Shown: piece by piece, positions 38,875 through 48,130 of the stretch
Layout of the letters: each line of letters starts with the position of its first letter
Position numbering within the stretch: position 1 is the stretch's first letter
Assembly (NCBI RefSeq): GCF_008180725.1
Contig: NZ_VTEV01000001.1
Coordinates: 527,269 to 591,268 of the forward strand
Length of the DNA stretch: 64,000 nucleotides
DNA from: Sutcliffiella horikoshii
Lineage (GTDB): Bacteria; Bacillota; Bacilli; Bacillales; Bacillaceae_I
Reading direction: 5' to 3'
Translations under genes and position numbers: made by a program
The notes under the pieces: model-generated
The model's input: only the letters and a program-made list of their open reading frames with translations
Told to the model about the DNA's origin: nothing
The model's database searches: none

Positions 38875-39753
38875 TTAAGCTTTGATTACTTCTTTCATTT
38901 TCCTAGCGATCAACGCCCAAGCTTCTTCGGCTCTTTCTTTTGGGCCTAAGTGGGTAAACGCATGATAACAATCATTATATAGCTCATATTGAACGTCTAC
39001 TCCTGCTGCTTTTAATTTCTCAGCATAACATTCGGCCTCTGGTTTAAATGCGTCATGCTCGGCATTCAGAATCAGTGCAGGAGCTAAGCGGTCGGTGACT
39101 TTAGCAAAAACAGGGGAGGCAAGTGGATGACCGGCATGTTCTTTTTCAGATAAATAACACATATTAATAAAATTTGCTACTTGAGGATATCGAGAACGCC
39201 ATCGATCTGGTTCTGGTTTATCTGCATGAGGAGTGACAAAATCAAGCATAGGGCAAGAAAGCACTTGTAAAAGTGGCTGATTGTCCCCTTTCTCTTCCAG
39301 ATATAGACATAAGGCTGCTGCGATATTTGCACCTGAACTTTGGCCGCCAACCATCAGTTTTCCCATATCAATTTTTAACTCTTCCGCCCTGCTTTTCAAC
39401 CATTGAATGATTTCATACCCCTGTTCAATCGGTTTAGGAAAACGATGTTCCGGTGCTTTCACATAATCAATATTAAGAACAACACATTCTGCCTGATTAC
39501 AAAGGAAGCGACAATAAGGATCGTCCATTTCCTTATTGTTCATAATAAACGCTCCACCATGGAAATTAAGGTAGACAGGGAGCTTCTCCTGGTTAGCTTT
39601 CAAGGGATAATATAAAGAAATAGGAGTACGTTGAACAGATGTTTCAATTAATACATCTTTTTTCATTTTTATATTTTGCAGAGGTACCATTGGTGTTTTT
39701 AATGCTTTATTAGGTAAGTGGCGAAGTAATTTTGCGATAACCGATGTGAACAT
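38875..39753 (-). CDS. Alpha/beta hydrolase, hormone-sensitive-lipase type
   Basis: A 292-residue esterase/lipase of the HSL family. The oxyanion motif HGGAF lies near residue 66. The nucleophile motif is GQSSGAN near 137, where most relatives have GDSAGG. The acid (NAEHDAF) and catalytic His (YHAFTHLG) follow. The start at 39753 has GTGAGGT 7 nt upstream; the longer frame to 39792 does not. Monocistronic. The natural ester substrate is unknown. Confidence 0.85.
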   Translation of the reverse strand: MFTSVIAKLLRHLPNKALKTPMVPLQNIKMKKDVLIETSVQRTPISLYYPLKANQEKLPVYLNFHGGAFIMNNKEMDDPYCRFLCNQAECVVLNIDYVKAPEHRFPKPIEQGYEIIQWLKSRAEELKIDMGKLMVGGQSSGANIAAALCLYLEEKGDNQPLLQVLSCPMLDFVTPHADKPEPDRWRSRYPQVANFINMCYLSEKEHAGHPLASPVFAKVTDRLAPALILNAEHDAFKPEAECYAEKLKAAGVDVQYELYNDCYHAFTHLGPKERAEEAWALIARKMKEVIKA

Positions 39754-39913
39754 AAAAGTAACCTCACTTTCTATAACAATTCTAACATTCAAAACATTTA
39801 TACGACTATATAGTGGGAGAGTTAAAATAATTTAGAAATAATTCCTAAAGAAGAGTAACTTTTACACTATAATTAACGTGAATAGTAAGAATTTCATTTG
39901 GAGGAGGAAGATT

Positions 39914-40342
39914 ATGTTTAGAGTAGGCAGTATTTTTATTCCAGTTACAAACATTGAAAAATCAACAGAATGGTATGAAAAGTTTCTTGGTGCAAAAATG
40001 ATTGATAGTTGGGGAGATGGTATTGGATTTTATTTACCAACAGGGCAAACACAATTAGCCTTGGTAAAGGTAGAATCCCCACAGCCTACTGAATTCAAAA
40101 CCCATGGTGATCAGAAAAATGGCTATTTTAATTTTGTTGTTGAAGATATTGAGAAAACCCATCAACAGTTTAAAAGCAATGGCATCGTTACCTCTGAAAT
40201 TGATGAATTTGGCGGAATGAAGTTTTTTGATTTCTTTGACCTAGATGGCAATCCATTTAGTGTGGTAAATGAAGTCGCCGGCTCCCCCTACCATTCAGAT
40301 AATGTTAGAAAGATGCAGGAACGAGACATAAAAAATATATAA
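39914..40342 (+). CDS. VOC family (glyoxalase/bleomycin-resistance-like) protein
   Basis: A 142-residue protein with two beta-alpha-beta-beta-beta modules of the vicinal-oxygen-chelate fold. FIPVTNIEKSTEWYEKFLGAK starts the first; FNFVVEDIEKTHQQF and FFDFFDLDGNPFSVV make the second. The usual His/Glu metal ligands are not obvious. Function is open (dioxygenase-, isomerase- or resistance-like). GGAGGAGGAAG precedes the ATG at 39914. Confidence 0.8.
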   Translation: MFRVGSIFIPVTNIEKSTEWYEKFLGAKMIDSWGDGIGFYLPTGQTQLALVKVESPQPTEFKTHGDQKNGYFNFVVEDIEKTHQQFKSNGIVTSEIDEFGGMKFFDFFDLDGNPFSVVNEVAGSPYHSDNVRKMQERDIKNI

Positions 40343-40350
40343 ATAGAGAA

Positions 40351-40391
40351 AAAGAATTACCATTCAATTAGGATAGGTAATTCTTTTTAGA
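40351..40391 (+). terminator. Terminator of the VOC gene
   Basis: AAAAAGAATTACC and its complement surround a 14-nt loop; TTTTTAG follows. Confidence 0.85.
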
Positions 40392-40443
40392 TTTTAATTT
40401 AATAGTAAATTGCATTCTTGATAAATGATGTGGCACCAAGTCT

Positions 40444-40728
40444 TTATTTCTTACTTTTTCGTTCTAAAAATATAGGTGCCAGATTTAATAATATAGAAAC
40501 AATTGTCAAAAACCATAATGCCCTTTCCATACCAGGTACTACATCCTCTATAGCTGCCCAATCTTTCACTTCTACCCAATCCGATACAAGACTGTATTCT
40601 GCACAAAGTGTTAATGCTGTAAATGATAATCCTAGTGCCATGAAAAGCTTATAATCCTTTCCTATTGCGAACATAAAAAGATTAATACAAGTTGCTACTA
40701 TTGCAACGACCCCTAATATTACCCACAC
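40444..40728 (-). CDS. Small three-helix membrane protein
   Basis: A 94-residue protein with about three hydrophobic segments (residues 3-21, 27-47, 70-88) and a basic tail RKSKK. No family recognised. The start is GTG with GGGGGAATA 4-5 nt upstream. It stands alone between the VOC terminator and the AlkD-like gene. Confidence 0.65.
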   Translation of the reverse strand: MWVILGVVAIVATCINLFMFAIGKDYKLFMALGLSFTALTLCAEYSLVSDWVEVKDWAAIEDVVPGMERALWFLTIVSILLNLAPIFLERKSKK

Positions 40729-40852
40729 AGCTATTCCCCCATATATATCTCTTTATTACGTGCTTGAATGTTCTACCATAACCTAGTAGATTACTTAATA
40801 CCAATTATTTCAAAAACGAGTGATAAACTCAATCTTTTCTTTTCTTTCAAAT

Positions 40853-40888
40853 AAAAAATCACGCTCTTATATAAACGTGATTTTTTAA
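40853..40888. terminator. Bidirectional terminator downstream of the AlkD-like gene
   Basis: AAAAAATCACG and CGTGATTTTTT form a stem with a 12-nt loop. T-runs on both strands. Confidence 0.82.
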
Positions 40889-40922
40889 AATTTCTTAATT
40901 ACTCCTGACAAAACTTGGATAA

Positions 40923-41591
40923 CTATTTATTAAGTCGTTTGTTTACTTCAATCGTAATGAACTCCGGCAAATAATTAGGAGTACATCCTTTTGATACCAT
41001 TTCATCTTTATAAAGGCCCGTTTTCTCACCAAGTTTCATACAACGTTCCCGATACTTTTCATCATAAACGCCTATCCAGCCTGCGGTAAAATTCATGGCC
41101 CATTGAACTTCGGGTTCTTCCTGCGTAATAGTAGCTTCCATTGCAGATAGTAAGTCTGCGGTATTATCTGGCGGTGTTTGTCCAGTCCATCTTAATCGCG
41201 CTTGAAAATACCAGAAAGCTCGCCTTTGAAGAGCAGAAGGACTATTTTCCCATGACTCCATCCATGCTATGTTTTTCTTGTCTTTGGTGAGCTGATTAGC
41301 CATTAACCAATCCATTAAGTTATTTCGCTCATCAAATGTGTGAGTTTGCATATCTTTATCAAGCTCATTTAGTACATCTTGTGAAAGAAGTTTTTTGTCC
41401 ATAATTAAGATTGCCAATAGTCTGGGCAAAAACTCTCCTGTTGACCAAAATTCCAAAGCTAGTTGGTGATCTTTCTTAATGTCCTTCGCGATTTTACGTA
41501 AGTCGCCTAGCTTAGTTTTACTGTTGATCTGAGCTAAAATGTTTTCTGCTTTTAATGAGCGTTCTATTTCTGTGCTTTTATGTTGATTCAT
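40923..41591 (-). CDS. AlkD-like DNA alkylation repair protein
   Basis: A 222-residue, all-helical protein matching the HEAT-repeat AlkD/AlkC DNA glycosylase family (LGDLRKIAKDIKKDHQLALEFWSTGE near the N-terminus; NLMDWLMANQL; NFTAGWIGVYDEKYRERCMKLGEKTGLY near the C-terminus). AlkD removes 3- and 7-alkylpurines without base flipping. This group is related but not identical, so glycosylase activity is an inference. The ATG at 41591 has AAGGAG 9 nt upstream. Confidence 0.8.
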   Translation of the reverse strand: MNQHKSTEIERSLKAENILAQINSKTKLGDLRKIAKDIKKDHQLALEFWSTGEFLPRLLAILIMDKKLLSQDVLNELDKDMQTHTFDERNNLMDWLMANQLTKDKKNIAWMESWENSPSALQRRAFWYFQARLRWTGQTPPDNTADLLSAMEATITQEEPEVQWAMNFTAGWIGVYDEKYRERCMKLGEKTGLYKDEMVSKGCTPNYLPEFITIEVNKRLNK

Positions 41592-41794
41592 TTGACACAA
41601 CTCCTTTTTAAAGCACTGTTTCTTAAAATATCATTGGTGGGATATTTCACTATCATAATTCATTATTAGTCTTATTGCGTACAATTGTACCATAACCATG
41701 TAAAGGAGTGATTCATTTCGCCGTTACTTATGGTACGGTTCACCTCTATTAGTGCTAAACTAGATCTTCAACAATGGGCGATATTGGGAACAAA

Positions 41795-41825
41795 AAACAG
41801 GCCTTCCACTAAAAGAAAGGCCCAT
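41795..41825 (-). terminator. Terminator at the end of the acyl-CoA cluster
   Basis: GGCCTTTC and GGAAGGCC form the stem with a 7-nt loop; GTTTTTTG follows on the minus strand, 19 nt past the stop of the last ligase gene. Confidence 0.82.
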
Positions 41826-41843
41826 TCTCCCTTTACAAAACTC

Positions 41844-43466
41844 CTACTCTACCGTACTCTTCATTTCTTTCTCCACAATATCCCGTAAAGCACGTTTCAG
41901 GAATTTCCCTACCGATGTCTTCGGTATTTCTTCCATGAAAATTACTTCATCTGGCAACCACCATTTGGCGAACTGAGGGGAAATGAAGTCAATGATCTCT
42001 TGCTTGTTTACTTTACCAACATAAGTTTCTTTCAGTACGACGCACGCGACTGGTCTTTCCTGCCACTCGTCATGTGGAATGGCGACGACGCTTGCTTCAA
42101 ATACCGCCTCATGGGCCATAATGGCATTTTCCAGGTCGACAGAGGAGATCCATTCTCCACCGCTTTTTATTAAGTCTTTGGTACGGTCGACGATTTTGAC
42201 GACACCTTCTTCATCTACTGTAACTACATCGCCTGTGTGCAGCCAACCATCGATAAAGGCATCTGCCGAACGCTCATCTTTATAGTACTCGTCTGCAATC
42301 CATGGACCTCGGAGGCATAGTTCTCCCATTTCCACGCCGTTCCATTCAACTTCCCCTTCTGCACCGACAATTTTCATCTCAAGGCCTGGTACCAACAATC
42401 CTTGCATGGAGCGAATATCCAGCATTTTTTCTTCATCTAAATCTGTTTGATGACTTTTCAACCTGGAAACTGTGGCAAGTGGCGTCGTTTCCGTCATGCC
42501 ATATGCATGTAAGAACGGTATTCCGTATTTGGTCTCAAAGGCTTTGATCATCCCGCGAGGTGCAGCCGACCCTCCACACAATATAGCGCGAAGGCTTGAG
42601 GTGTCATATGATCCTTTTTCCAATTCATTCAACAAACCAAGCCAAATGGTCGGAACGCCGGCAGTCAAAGTAATGTTCTCACTTTCAATCAACTCTGCCA
42701 AAAGTTGAGGTGTGAATTGTGGTCCAGGAAGCACTTGTGTTGTTCCAAACCAAGTGGCGGCAAACGGTAATCCCCACGCATTTGCGTGGAACATCGGCAC
42801 AACCGGCATGCATGTATCATATTCCGATAGCCCTGCTGTATCCGCCAATCCAAGTGCATAACTATGAAGCACCAAGGAGCGGTGGGAGTATACAACCCCT
42901 TTTGGATTACCAGTGGTGGCGGAAGTGTAACAAATTCCGGCCGCGTCGTTTTCATCGATATCATTTATAAAGGAGTAGTTTGGGTCTCCTTCTTCTAATA
43001 AATCTTCATAAGAGAAAACAGGATGTAAGGAAGTTGATGGGAGTTCTTCTTTATCTGTCATGATGATGAATGCTTTCACTGTTCCCAATTGATCCTTTAC
43101 CCGTTCCACTAACGGAAGCAGATCTTCATCCACAAAAAGCACCACATCTTCTGCATGATTGACAATATAAGACACATGCTCGGGAGCCAGCCTGATATTA
43201 ATCGTATGAAGCACAGCCCCCATTCCTGGAATTCCAAAGTAGGTTTCTAAATGGCGGTGATGATTCCAAGCAAAAGTTCCGACTCTATCGCCTTTTTGCA
43301 CCCCAAGCTTTTCTAGCGCACTGGATAATCGGCGTGTCCGTTCCCCAATTTTCCTGTAGGACAAACGCTGCACGCCAGATAGAGTTCTTGACACAACCTC
43401 CTTATTCGGAAAAAACCTTTCCGCTCTTTCCAGCATGGAACTAACGGTCATTGGTACATTCATCAT
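41844..43466 (-). CDS. Acyl-CoA ligase (AlkK-like medium/long-chain), ligase 3 of cluster
   Basis: A 540-residue ANL-superfamily adenylating enzyme forming acyl-CoA from fatty acid, ATP and CoA. The P-loop reads YTSATTGNPKG near residue 180, where Ala replaces the usual Gly. YGMTETTP near 320, GWLHTGDV near 410 and the C-terminal KTSVGKFLKR lysine motif are intact. The sequence is close to AlkK-type medium-chain ligases. It is the last gene of the minus-strand cluster, 39 nt after the CoA-transferase gene. Confidence 0.9.
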   Translation of the reverse strand: MMNVPMTVSSMLERAERFFPNKEVVSRTLSGVQRLSYRKIGERTRRLSSALEKLGVQKGDRVGTFAWNHHRHLETYFGIPGMGAVLHTINIRLAPEHVSYIVNHAEDVVLFVDEDLLPLVERVKDQLGTVKAFIIMTDKEELPSTSLHPVFSYEDLLEEGDPNYSFINDIDENDAAGICYTSATTGNPKGVVYSHRSLVLHSYALGLADTAGLSEYDTCMPVVPMFHANAWGLPFAATWFGTTQVLPGPQFTPQLLAELIESENITLTAGVPTIWLGLLNELEKGSYDTSSLRAILCGGSAAPRGMIKAFETKYGIPFLHAYGMTETTPLATVSRLKSHQTDLDEEKMLDIRSMQGLLVPGLEMKIVGAEGEVEWNGVEMGELCLRGPWIADEYYKDERSADAFIDGWLHTGDVVTVDEEGVVKIVDRTKDLIKSGGEWISSVDLENAIMAHEAVFEASVVAIPHDEWQERPVACVVLKETYVGKVNKQEIIDFISPQFAKWWLPDEVIFMEEIPKTSVGKFLKRALRDIVEKEMKSTVE

Positions 43467-43505
43467 CTAACATTACCCCTCTCAATTAAATGAATTTAGC
43501 TTACA

Positions 43506-44603
43506 TTAAAGCTTGTACAACCATTTTGCTGTATGTTCCCCCACAGTTGGTGCATGCAAGTTTCCGTTTGAACTTCCACCATGCATAGCAACCTTTACAT
43601 TTCCTGCTTTATCCTGAAATATACTATTATTTTCCATGAAATATGGATAACGTGAAAGTTCTCCTACTTCTAAGACAGGTGTTAGGCAGCAATCGACCTC
43701 TTGGCTAAACGTTGTCCACTCTTCAAAAGTACGACTAGCAAACAACTCTTCCACACCTTGTGCAACCGGATTGCTGTTTCTTCTGATCGAAAAATGTGCT
43801 CCAAGCCATTCCTCCCGGTCCACCGCTTCGCAGAAATTCTGCCAGAATTTATATTCCAATGCGCCAAGGGCCATATATCGCCCGTTCTTCGTTTCATAAA
43901 TTCCATAGCTAATGAGTTCCCCGTTCAGTAGCGTGATGCCTTGCTCCTCTCCTACCTCCTGATGAATGGACAGGTGGGTCCCCATCAAAGAAATGGCAAC
44001 ATCTGTAAGACTGATAGAGTGGTAGCCTCCTCGACCAGCTCGCTCCTTTTTCAACAATAGTGCTAGCACCATTTCACAAACCGCCATACTGCCAAAGTAG
44101 TCCGCTATGGTGATGGAAGGGTGAATGGGTCGTCCAGATCTATCCTTAAGTTGAGCAAGCAATCCACTTAGTGCCATATAGTTAATATCATGGCTCCCAA
44201 GCTTGCTCCAATTACCGTTGTTCCCGTACCCTGTAATGGAACAATAGATGATGTCGGGCTTTCGCAGCTTAACAGTTTCATAGTCTAGTCCAAACCGGGA
44301 CATAATACCTGGCCTGAAACTTTCTATAATTACATCGAAGCCTTCAACCAAATTCAAGATTTCCCCCCTGTCTTCCTCTTTTTTCAAATCGACGGACACA
44401 CTCATTTTCCCACGATTATTAGCGAGATAAACCACACCAGTTCCTTCACGCTTTATTCCAGTATGACGGGCGGGATCTCCTGCCAATGGTTCCACTTTAA
44501 TAACCTCTGCTCCAAGATCCGCTAGCCGTTGCGTGGCATACGGACCTGGGAGATAGTTGGTGAAATCTAATATTCTAATGCCTTCAAGCAATTTCTCTAT
44601 CAT
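43506..44603 (-). CDS. CaiB/BaiF family III CoA transferase or alpha-methylacyl-CoA racemase
   Basis: A 365-residue family III enzyme. GIRILDFTNYLPGPYATQRLADLGAEVIKVEP at the N-terminus is typical and spans the CoA-binding part. The stretch GSHDINYMALSG near residue 133, with His-Asp, resembles the racemase (AMACR) active site more than formyl-CoA transferase. In a fatty-acid operon a racemase for 2-methyl-branched acyl-CoA is reasonable. Its start overlaps the stop of the upstream ligase as ATGA. Confidence 0.87.
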   Translation of the reverse strand: MIEKLLEGIRILDFTNYLPGPYATQRLADLGAEVIKVEPLAGDPARHTGIKREGTGVVYLANNRGKMSVSVDLKKEEDRGEILNLVEGFDVIIESFRPGIMSRFGLDYETVKLRKPDIIYCSITGYGNNGNWSKLGSHDINYMALSGLLAQLKDRSGRPIHPSITIADYFGSMAVCEMVLALLLKKERAGRGGYHSISLTDVAISLMGTHLSIHQEVGEEQGITLLNGELISYGIYETKNGRYMALGALEYKFWQNFCEAVDREEWLGAHFSIRRNSNPVAQGVEELFASRTFEEWTTFSQEVDCCLTPVLEVGELSRYPYFMENNSIFQDKAGNVKVAMHGGSSNGNLHAPTVGEHTAKWLYKL

Positions 44604-46174
44604 CGGGATGGTGTTTCCCCTGTCACAAGCTCTTCCATCTGCTTTCTCAAGACAAACTTTTGAATTTTCCCGCTCGCATTTCGAGGCAGAGCATCCACAA
44701 ACATGTATTTACGCGGGCGTTTATAACGAGCAAGCTCAGAACTGTTCAAACAGAAAGCATCTAGTTCTTCCTCTGTCACTGTGTTATTCTTTTTCACGAC
44801 AAACGCGGTTACCGTCTCTCCCCAACGGTCATCTGGCAGACCGACAATGGCTACATCCAGAACTGCCGGGTGCTCATAAAGGACATCCTCGACTTCTCGT
44901 GGATAAATGTTCTCCCCGCCGCTGATGATCATATCATCCACCCTGTCTTTCACATATAGAAAGCCTTCTTCATCCAGATAACCAATGTCACCTGAATGGT
45001 ACCAACCTTTATACATGGCGGCCGCTGTTGCTTCTTCCCTGTTAAAATATGCACTCATGATGCATGGGCCTTTCACAAGGATTTCTCCTGCCTCTCCTGC
45101 TGGCAACGTATCATCTGGGTCACTTGGTCCATCTTCGTTGGGACGCACAATTCGAATTTCATGATTCAAGCATGCCTGTCCAGCAGAACCAGCTTTCCTC
45201 AGCTGATCTTTTTCAGCTAGGAAAGTAATCGCTGGTCCCATTTCAGTCATGCCATATGCTTGAACAAGGGAAATTCCCAATAAGTCGTGACATGCCCTGA
45301 CAAGTGCCGGTGCCATTGGGGCAGCTCCGTATAACCCAAGATTCAGGCTGTTCAAATCATATTCATTGAAATTTTCTTGAAGCAGCATATTCCACATGGT
45401 TGGGGCGGCAAAAAACTTTGTCACCTTTTCCTCCTGGATCAGCTGGAGCACCTTTTTCGGTTCGAAATGATGGAGGATGACATTTTTTCCACCAACATGA
45501 ATTCGAGGGATGACGGCACAGTGCAGTTCCGCACAATGGAACATCGGGGCGGTCACCAACCCAATATCCTCCGCTTCAAGCTTCGTGGCGGAAATGACAA
45601 TTAAGCTTTGCTCTGCCATGTCCCTATGGCGATGAACGACTCCTTTTGGTCTTCCCGTTGTTCCGCTCGTGTACATGATGGCATATGTGTCGTTTTCCAG
45701 GACGTTGATAGAAACTTCATCAGTAGAAGAAGATTTTAATTTTTTATGATAAGCGGAGGAATAATTGGTTTCTTCCCCATCTATAACCCAGAATCCTGTT
45801 TCTTCAAAGCGGGCAGCAATGGAACCAACTACAGGCTCTAACGCTTTTTCATACATCACGATTTTCGGCTTTGCATCGTTTAGAATAAATGCAACTTCCT
45901 CCGGCTGTAAACGGAAATTGATAGGATTGAAGACTGCTCCGATCTTTGCACAAGCAAGCATGGTTGTTGCCAGTTCCTCTGTGTTAAAAAGTAGCGTGGA
46001 GACTCTGTCCCCTTTCCTTACTCCTTCGTTCATAATGGCATTGGCTAACCTGTTCACTTCCAAATTCCATTCTTTGTAGGTAAAACGCACATTTTTCTTC
46101 ACATCATAAAGCGCTTCTTTATCCGGAAACTTTTGTACTGTGAGATCAAAGATTTTCCCAATCGTTATCGACAT
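44600..46174 (-). CDS. Acyl-CoA ligase, ligase 2 of cluster
   Basis: A 524-residue ANL-superfamily ligase. The P-loop YTSGTTGRPKG lies near residue 170, YGMTEMGP near 305, GWYHSGDIGYLDEEG near 395, SGGENIYPREVE near 420 and RNASGKIQKF at the C-terminus. The fatty-acid chain length cannot be predicted. It is followed by the racemase-like gene with an ATGA overlap and preceded by a 52-bp repeat array separating it from the thiolase. Confidence 0.92.
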   Translation of the reverse strand: MSITIGKIFDLTVQKFPDKEALYDVKKNVRFTYKEWNLEVNRLANAIMNEGVRKGDRVSTLLFNTEELATTMLACAKIGAVFNPINFRLQPEEVAFILNDAKPKIVMYEKALEPVVGSIAARFEETGFWVIDGEETNYSSAYHKKLKSSSTDEVSINVLENDTYAIMYTSGTTGRPKGVVHRHRDMAEQSLIVISATKLEAEDIGLVTAPMFHCAELHCAVIPRIHVGGKNVILHHFEPKKVLQLIQEEKVTKFFAAPTMWNMLLQENFNEYDLNSLNLGLYGAAPMAPALVRACHDLLGISLVQAYGMTEMGPAITFLAEKDQLRKAGSAGQACLNHEIRIVRPNEDGPSDPDDTLPAGEAGEILVKGPCIMSAYFNREEATAAAMYKGWYHSGDIGYLDEEGFLYVKDRVDDMIISGGENIYPREVEDVLYEHPAVLDVAIVGLPDDRWGETVTAFVVKKNNTVTEEELDAFCLNSSELARYKRPRKYMFVDALPRNASGKIQKFVLRKQMEELVTGETPSR

Positions 46175-46330
46175 CTTTCATCCTCCTCCTTTTTCATGAG
46201 TTGGTTTGTCATCTCGTAATTATCATCAACGGTGCTAAGATTATTGCTTTTATTAGACAGTTGCACTGTTTCAGGACCAGCTATGGATTTTTAGAGACCT
46301 TCGATTTAGTTTCTTTTTTTATTTAAGGGC

Positions 46331-46969
46331 TTCGGGTGTTTAGAGGCTTTCTATTAGACAGGCTCACCTCTTCCAGTAAGACTTCGGGCGTTTAGAGATC
46401 CCCTATTAGACATTTCCACCTCTTCCAGATAGGCTTCGGGCGTTTAGAGCCTTTCTATTAGACAGTCTCTCCTCTTCCAGTAAGACTTCGGGCGTTTAGA
46501 GGTCCCCTATTAGACATTTCCACCTGTTCCAGATAGGCTTCGGGCGTTTAGAGCCTTTCTATTAGACAGTTTCTCCTCTTCCAGCAAGACTTCGGGCGTT
46601 TAGAGATCCCCTATTAGACATTTCCACCTCTTCCAGAAAGACTTCGGGTGTTTAGAGCCTTTCTATTAGACAGGCTCACCTCTTCCAGTAAGACTTCGGG
46701 CGTTTAGAGATCCCCTATTAGACATTTCCACCTCTTCCAGATAGGCTTCGGGCGTTTAGAGCCTTTCTATTAGACAGTCTCTCCTCTTCCAGTAAGACTT
46801 CGGGCGTTTAGAGGTCCCCTATTAGACATTTCCACCTCTTCCAGTAAGACTTCGGGTGTTTAGAGCCTTTCTATTAGACAGTTTCTCCTCTTCCAGCAAG
46901 ACTTCGGGTGATTAGAGGTTCCCTATTAGACAATTCCACTTCTTCCAGCAAGATTTCGGGCGTTTAGAG
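46331..46969. repeat. 52-bp tandem array, TTCGGGC family, 12-13 copies, abutting thiolase
   Basis: TTCGGG recurs every 52 bp from 46331 to 46955. Units alternate between form A (TTTAGAGCCTTTCTATTAGA, then CAG) and form B (TTTAGAGATCCCCTATTAGA, then CATTTCCACC), so the real period is 104 bp. They align with the units at 17863-18560. The last unit overlaps the thiolase stop codon (46964-46966). A degenerate relative occupies 46251-46330. The remaining gap to the ligase start holds only its GGAGGAGG ribosome site. Confidence 0.94.
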
Positions 46970-48112
46970 CCTTTCAATGATAGTTGCGTTCGCCATCCCA
47001 TGCCCCTCACACATAGTCTGTAATCCGTACCTTCCACCAGTGCGTTCAAGTTCATGCATCATGCTGATCATAATCCTCGCACCGCTTGCCCCCAGTGGAT
47101 GACCTAATGCAATTGCTCCCCCATTCGGATTAAGTTTTGCTGGATCTGCGCCTGTTTCCTTCAACCACGCCATCGGTACCGGAGCAAATGCTTCATTAAC
47201 TTCGAACACATCAATGTCATCAATGGACAGGCCTGATTTTTGCAGTACTTTTTCCGTAGCCGGAATCGGCCCTGTCAGCATTAATGTTGGATCGGACCCC
47301 ACCACCACTCTTGTATGTACTTTGAATCGCGGCTTTAATCCAAGTTCCAATGCCTTTTCCTTTGTCATCAAAAGAAGGGCAGCAGCTCCGTCACTGATCT
47401 GACTTGCATTCCCTGCATGGATGACGCCATCTTCTTTGAACACGGTTTTTAATCCACCAAGCGCCTCCACCGATGTTTCCTTGCGAGGACCGGAATCATC
47501 CTTCATCATAAATGTTGAGCCATCTTCCATTGTCACTTCAATCGGCATGATCTCTTTTGCAAAATAACCCTCAGCTTGTGCTTTTAATGCTTTTTGATGG
47601 CTTTGATAAGAGAAGGTATCTAGCTCCTCACGTGTGAATCCGTACTTTTCCGCTATTCTTTCCGCAGAAAGTCCCTGATTAATGATTTCATATTTTTCCT
47701 GCAGCCTGTCACTGAATGGCGCCTTTTGATAGTTGGATCCCATCGGCACTCTGGTCATATTCTCAACTCCGCCTGCAATGACGACATCCATGTCACCTGA
47801 TAGGATAGCCTGTGCAGCAAAGTGGACAGCCTGTTGACTAGAGCCACACTGACGGTCAAGCGTAGTTCCAGGCACTTCTATCGGAAAACCTGCAATCAAG
47901 GCAGCAACCCTTGCGATGTCCCCGGCCTGTTCTCCAGATTGAGTCACACACCCAAGAATGACGTCTTCCACAAGTCCAGCTTCTATCCCGGCACGATTTA
48001 CAAGCTCCTTCAGTACTTCCCCAGCCAGATCATCTGGCCTGTAATCCTTCAATATCCCTTTCCTTCTTCCGACAGGTGTTCGAACCCCTTCTACAATGAC
48101 GACTTCTCTCAT
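46964..48112 (-). CDS. Acetyl-CoA acyltransferase (thiolase)
   Basis: A 382-residue thiolase of the FadA type, catalysing the last step of beta-oxidation. The nucleophilic Cys lies in TLDRQCGSSQQAV near residue 90; the His in GHPLGASGARI near 340 and the second Cys in CEGHGMAN near 370 complete the site. The final codons and the TAA are part of the first unit of the neighbouring 52-bp repeat array read on this strand. It follows the acyl-CoA dehydrogenase with an 18-nt gap. Confidence 0.93.
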   Translation of the reverse strand: MREVVIVEGVRTPVGRRKGILKDYRPDDLAGEVLKELVNRAGIEAGLVEDVILGCVTQSGEQAGDIARVAALIAGFPIEVPGTTLDRQCGSSQQAVHFAAQAILSGDMDVVIAGGVENMTRVPMGSNYQKAPFSDRLQEKYEIINQGLSAERIAEKYGFTREELDTFSYQSHQKALKAQAEGYFAKEIMPIEVTMEDGSTFMMKDDSGPRKETSVEALGGLKTVFKEDGVIHAGNASQISDGAAALLLMTKEKALELGLKPRFKVHTRVVVGSDPTLMLTGPIPATEKVLQKSGLSIDDIDVFEVNEAFAPVPMAWLKETGADPAKLNPNGGAIALGHPLGASGARIMISMMHELERTGGRYGLQTMCEGHGMANATIIERL

Positions 48113-48130
48113 GATGAATAATCTCCCTTC

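Noticed and set aside
41703-41780. Short open frame after AAAGGAG with a protein-like reading (LDLQQWAILGT in a neighbouring frame)
   Set aside because: Too short, frame broken, and no family recognisable; possibly a gene remnant but not supportable.
46175-46330. Second sigma-54 promoter before ligase 2
   Set aside because: No TGGCAY-N5-TTGC pattern with correct spacing on the minus strand in this stretch.
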